Position numbers and translations under genes: made by a program. Positions 4,911-5,405 of a DNA stretch of 5,405 nucleotides are shown here, piece by piece. The notes under the pieces were generated by a model, which searched no databases, had not been told where the DNA came from, and saw only the letters and a program-made list of their open reading frames with translations. Every line of letters begins with the position of its first letter. Positions within the stretch are counted from its first letter, which is position 1. Source of the DNA: Bacteroides sp. (GTDB lineage: Bacteria; Bacteroidota; Bacteroidia; Bacteroidales; Bacteroidaceae); assembly GCA_030151635.1 (NCBI GenBank), contig JASLDF010000098.1, positions 1 through 5,405 on the forward strand, read 5' to 3'.

Positions 4911-5405
4911 ATGGCACAAGAAGATGTTTTTAAGAAATTAGTTTCACACTGTAAAGAATACGGTTTTGTTTTTCCATCAAGCGATATCTATGATGGTTTA
5001 GGCGCTGTGTATGACTACGGTCAAATGGGCGTTGAACTTAAGAACAACATCAAGAAATACTGGTGGGACAGTATGGTTTTACTTCATGAAAATATCGTCG
5101 GTATTGATTCAGCTATCTTCATGCACCCAACCATCTGGAAGGCTTCAGGACACGTTGATGCGTTTAATGATCCTTTGATTGATAATAAAGATTCAAAAAA
5201 ACGTTACCGTGCAGACGTGTTGGTTGAGGATCAACTAGCTAAGTACGATGACAAAATAAATAAAGAAGTAGCTAAAGCTCAAAAAAGATTTGGAGAATCT
5301 TTTGATGAGGCTCAGTTTAGAGAAACTAACCCTCGAGTGTTGGAAAATCAAGCTAAAAGAGATGCTCTTCATGAAAGATTTGCTAAAGCTCTTAACGATA
5401 ATGAT
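4911..5405 (+). CDS. glyS: Glycyl-tRNA synthetase, dimeric (alpha2) type, N-terminal part
   Basis: The first 165 codons are present, open in frame to the window edge; my recollection of full Bacteroidota homologues is a little over 500 aa. The enzyme charges tRNA-Gly with glycine using ATP in the cytoplasm. Translation from ATG gives MAQEDVFKKLVSHCKEYGFV, then FPSSDIYDGLGAVYDYGQMG (21-40), the WKASGHVDAFNDP stretch (76-88) around class II motif 1, and KRYRAD (97-102). These are hallmarks of the single-chain alpha2 GlyRS also found in archaea and eukaryotes, not the alpha2beta2 enzyme (GlyQ plus GlyS) of E. coli. Residues about 105-165 are a highly charged, probably helical insertion before motif 2, most of which lies beyond the window. 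The start is supported by the match to the family N terminus and by the A/T-rich, Shine-Dalgarno-free leader before it. It is transcribed divergently from parC. Confidence 0.95.
   Translation, partial: MAQEDVFKKLVSHCKEYGFVFPSSDIYDGLGAVYDYGQMGVELKNNIKKYWWDSMVLLHENIVGIDSAIFMHPTIWKASGHVDAFNDPLIDNKDSKKRYRADVLVEDQLAKYDDKINKEVAKAQKRFGESFDEAQFRETNPRVLENQAKRDALHERFAKALNDND

Noticed and set aside
1..5405. CRISPR array, insertion sequence, attachment site or toxin-antitoxin genes
   Set aside because: No spaced direct repeats, terminal inverted repeats, transposase or integrase sequence, or small gene pair is visible. The tRNA could in principle serve as an integration site, but no duplicated tRNA 3' end is seen in the window.

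Overview
The window is AT-rich chromosomal DNA (well under half G+C by eye) from a member of the Bacteroidota, most likely the order Bacteroidales. Four signs support this: a promoter matching the Bacteroidota consensus (TTTG, 19 bases, TAnnTTTG), mostly A-rich translation starts with no Shine-Dalgarno sequence, a topoisomerase IV subunit A with the 'MQFHPHGDASIGDAL' active-site neighbourhood seen in this phylum, and a DUF3316-like outer-membrane protein, a family known essentially from Bacteroidales. I see no insertion sequence, phage gene, CRISPR array or other sign of recent transfer. This looks like core chromosome rather than an accessory island.

Layout, left to right. Bases 1-26 hold a hairpin just 3' of a tRNA-Leu (anticodon UAG) that is read leftward from 108 to 27. 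The tRNA has its own promoter at 134-164, squeezed between the tRNA and the stop codon of the next gene. Bases 170-4729 are a tightly packed leftward gene cluster, probably one operon. In transcription order it holds parC (topoisomerase IV subunit A, 884 aa), then after 19 bp a DUF3316-like secreted or outer-membrane beta-barrel protein (285 aa), then after 11 bp a tricorn/IRBP-like S41 lipoprotein peptidase (338 aa). Bases 4730-4910 are a 181-bp divergent intergenic region. It carries back-to-back candidate promoters, an unusually strong Shine-Dalgarno sequence for parC, and a perfect 14-bp palindrome in the predicted glyS leader. From 4911 to the end runs the first 165 codons of a dimeric-type glycyl-tRNA synthetase (glyS), cut off by the window edge.

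Together the genes serve chromosome decatenation (ParC), the cell envelope (DUF3316 protein and S41 lipoprotein) and translation (tRNA-Leu, GlyRS). The link between topoisomerase IV and two envelope genes is positional only, and nothing in the sequence proves a shared function. The observations most worth following are the QMELF ending of ParC, which resembles a sliding-clamp binding peptide at the tip of a disordered tail, the interlocked parC/glyS promoter region, and the parC Shine-Dalgarno sequence in a lineage that rarely uses one. I did not find convincing evidence of an undescribed multi-gene system.
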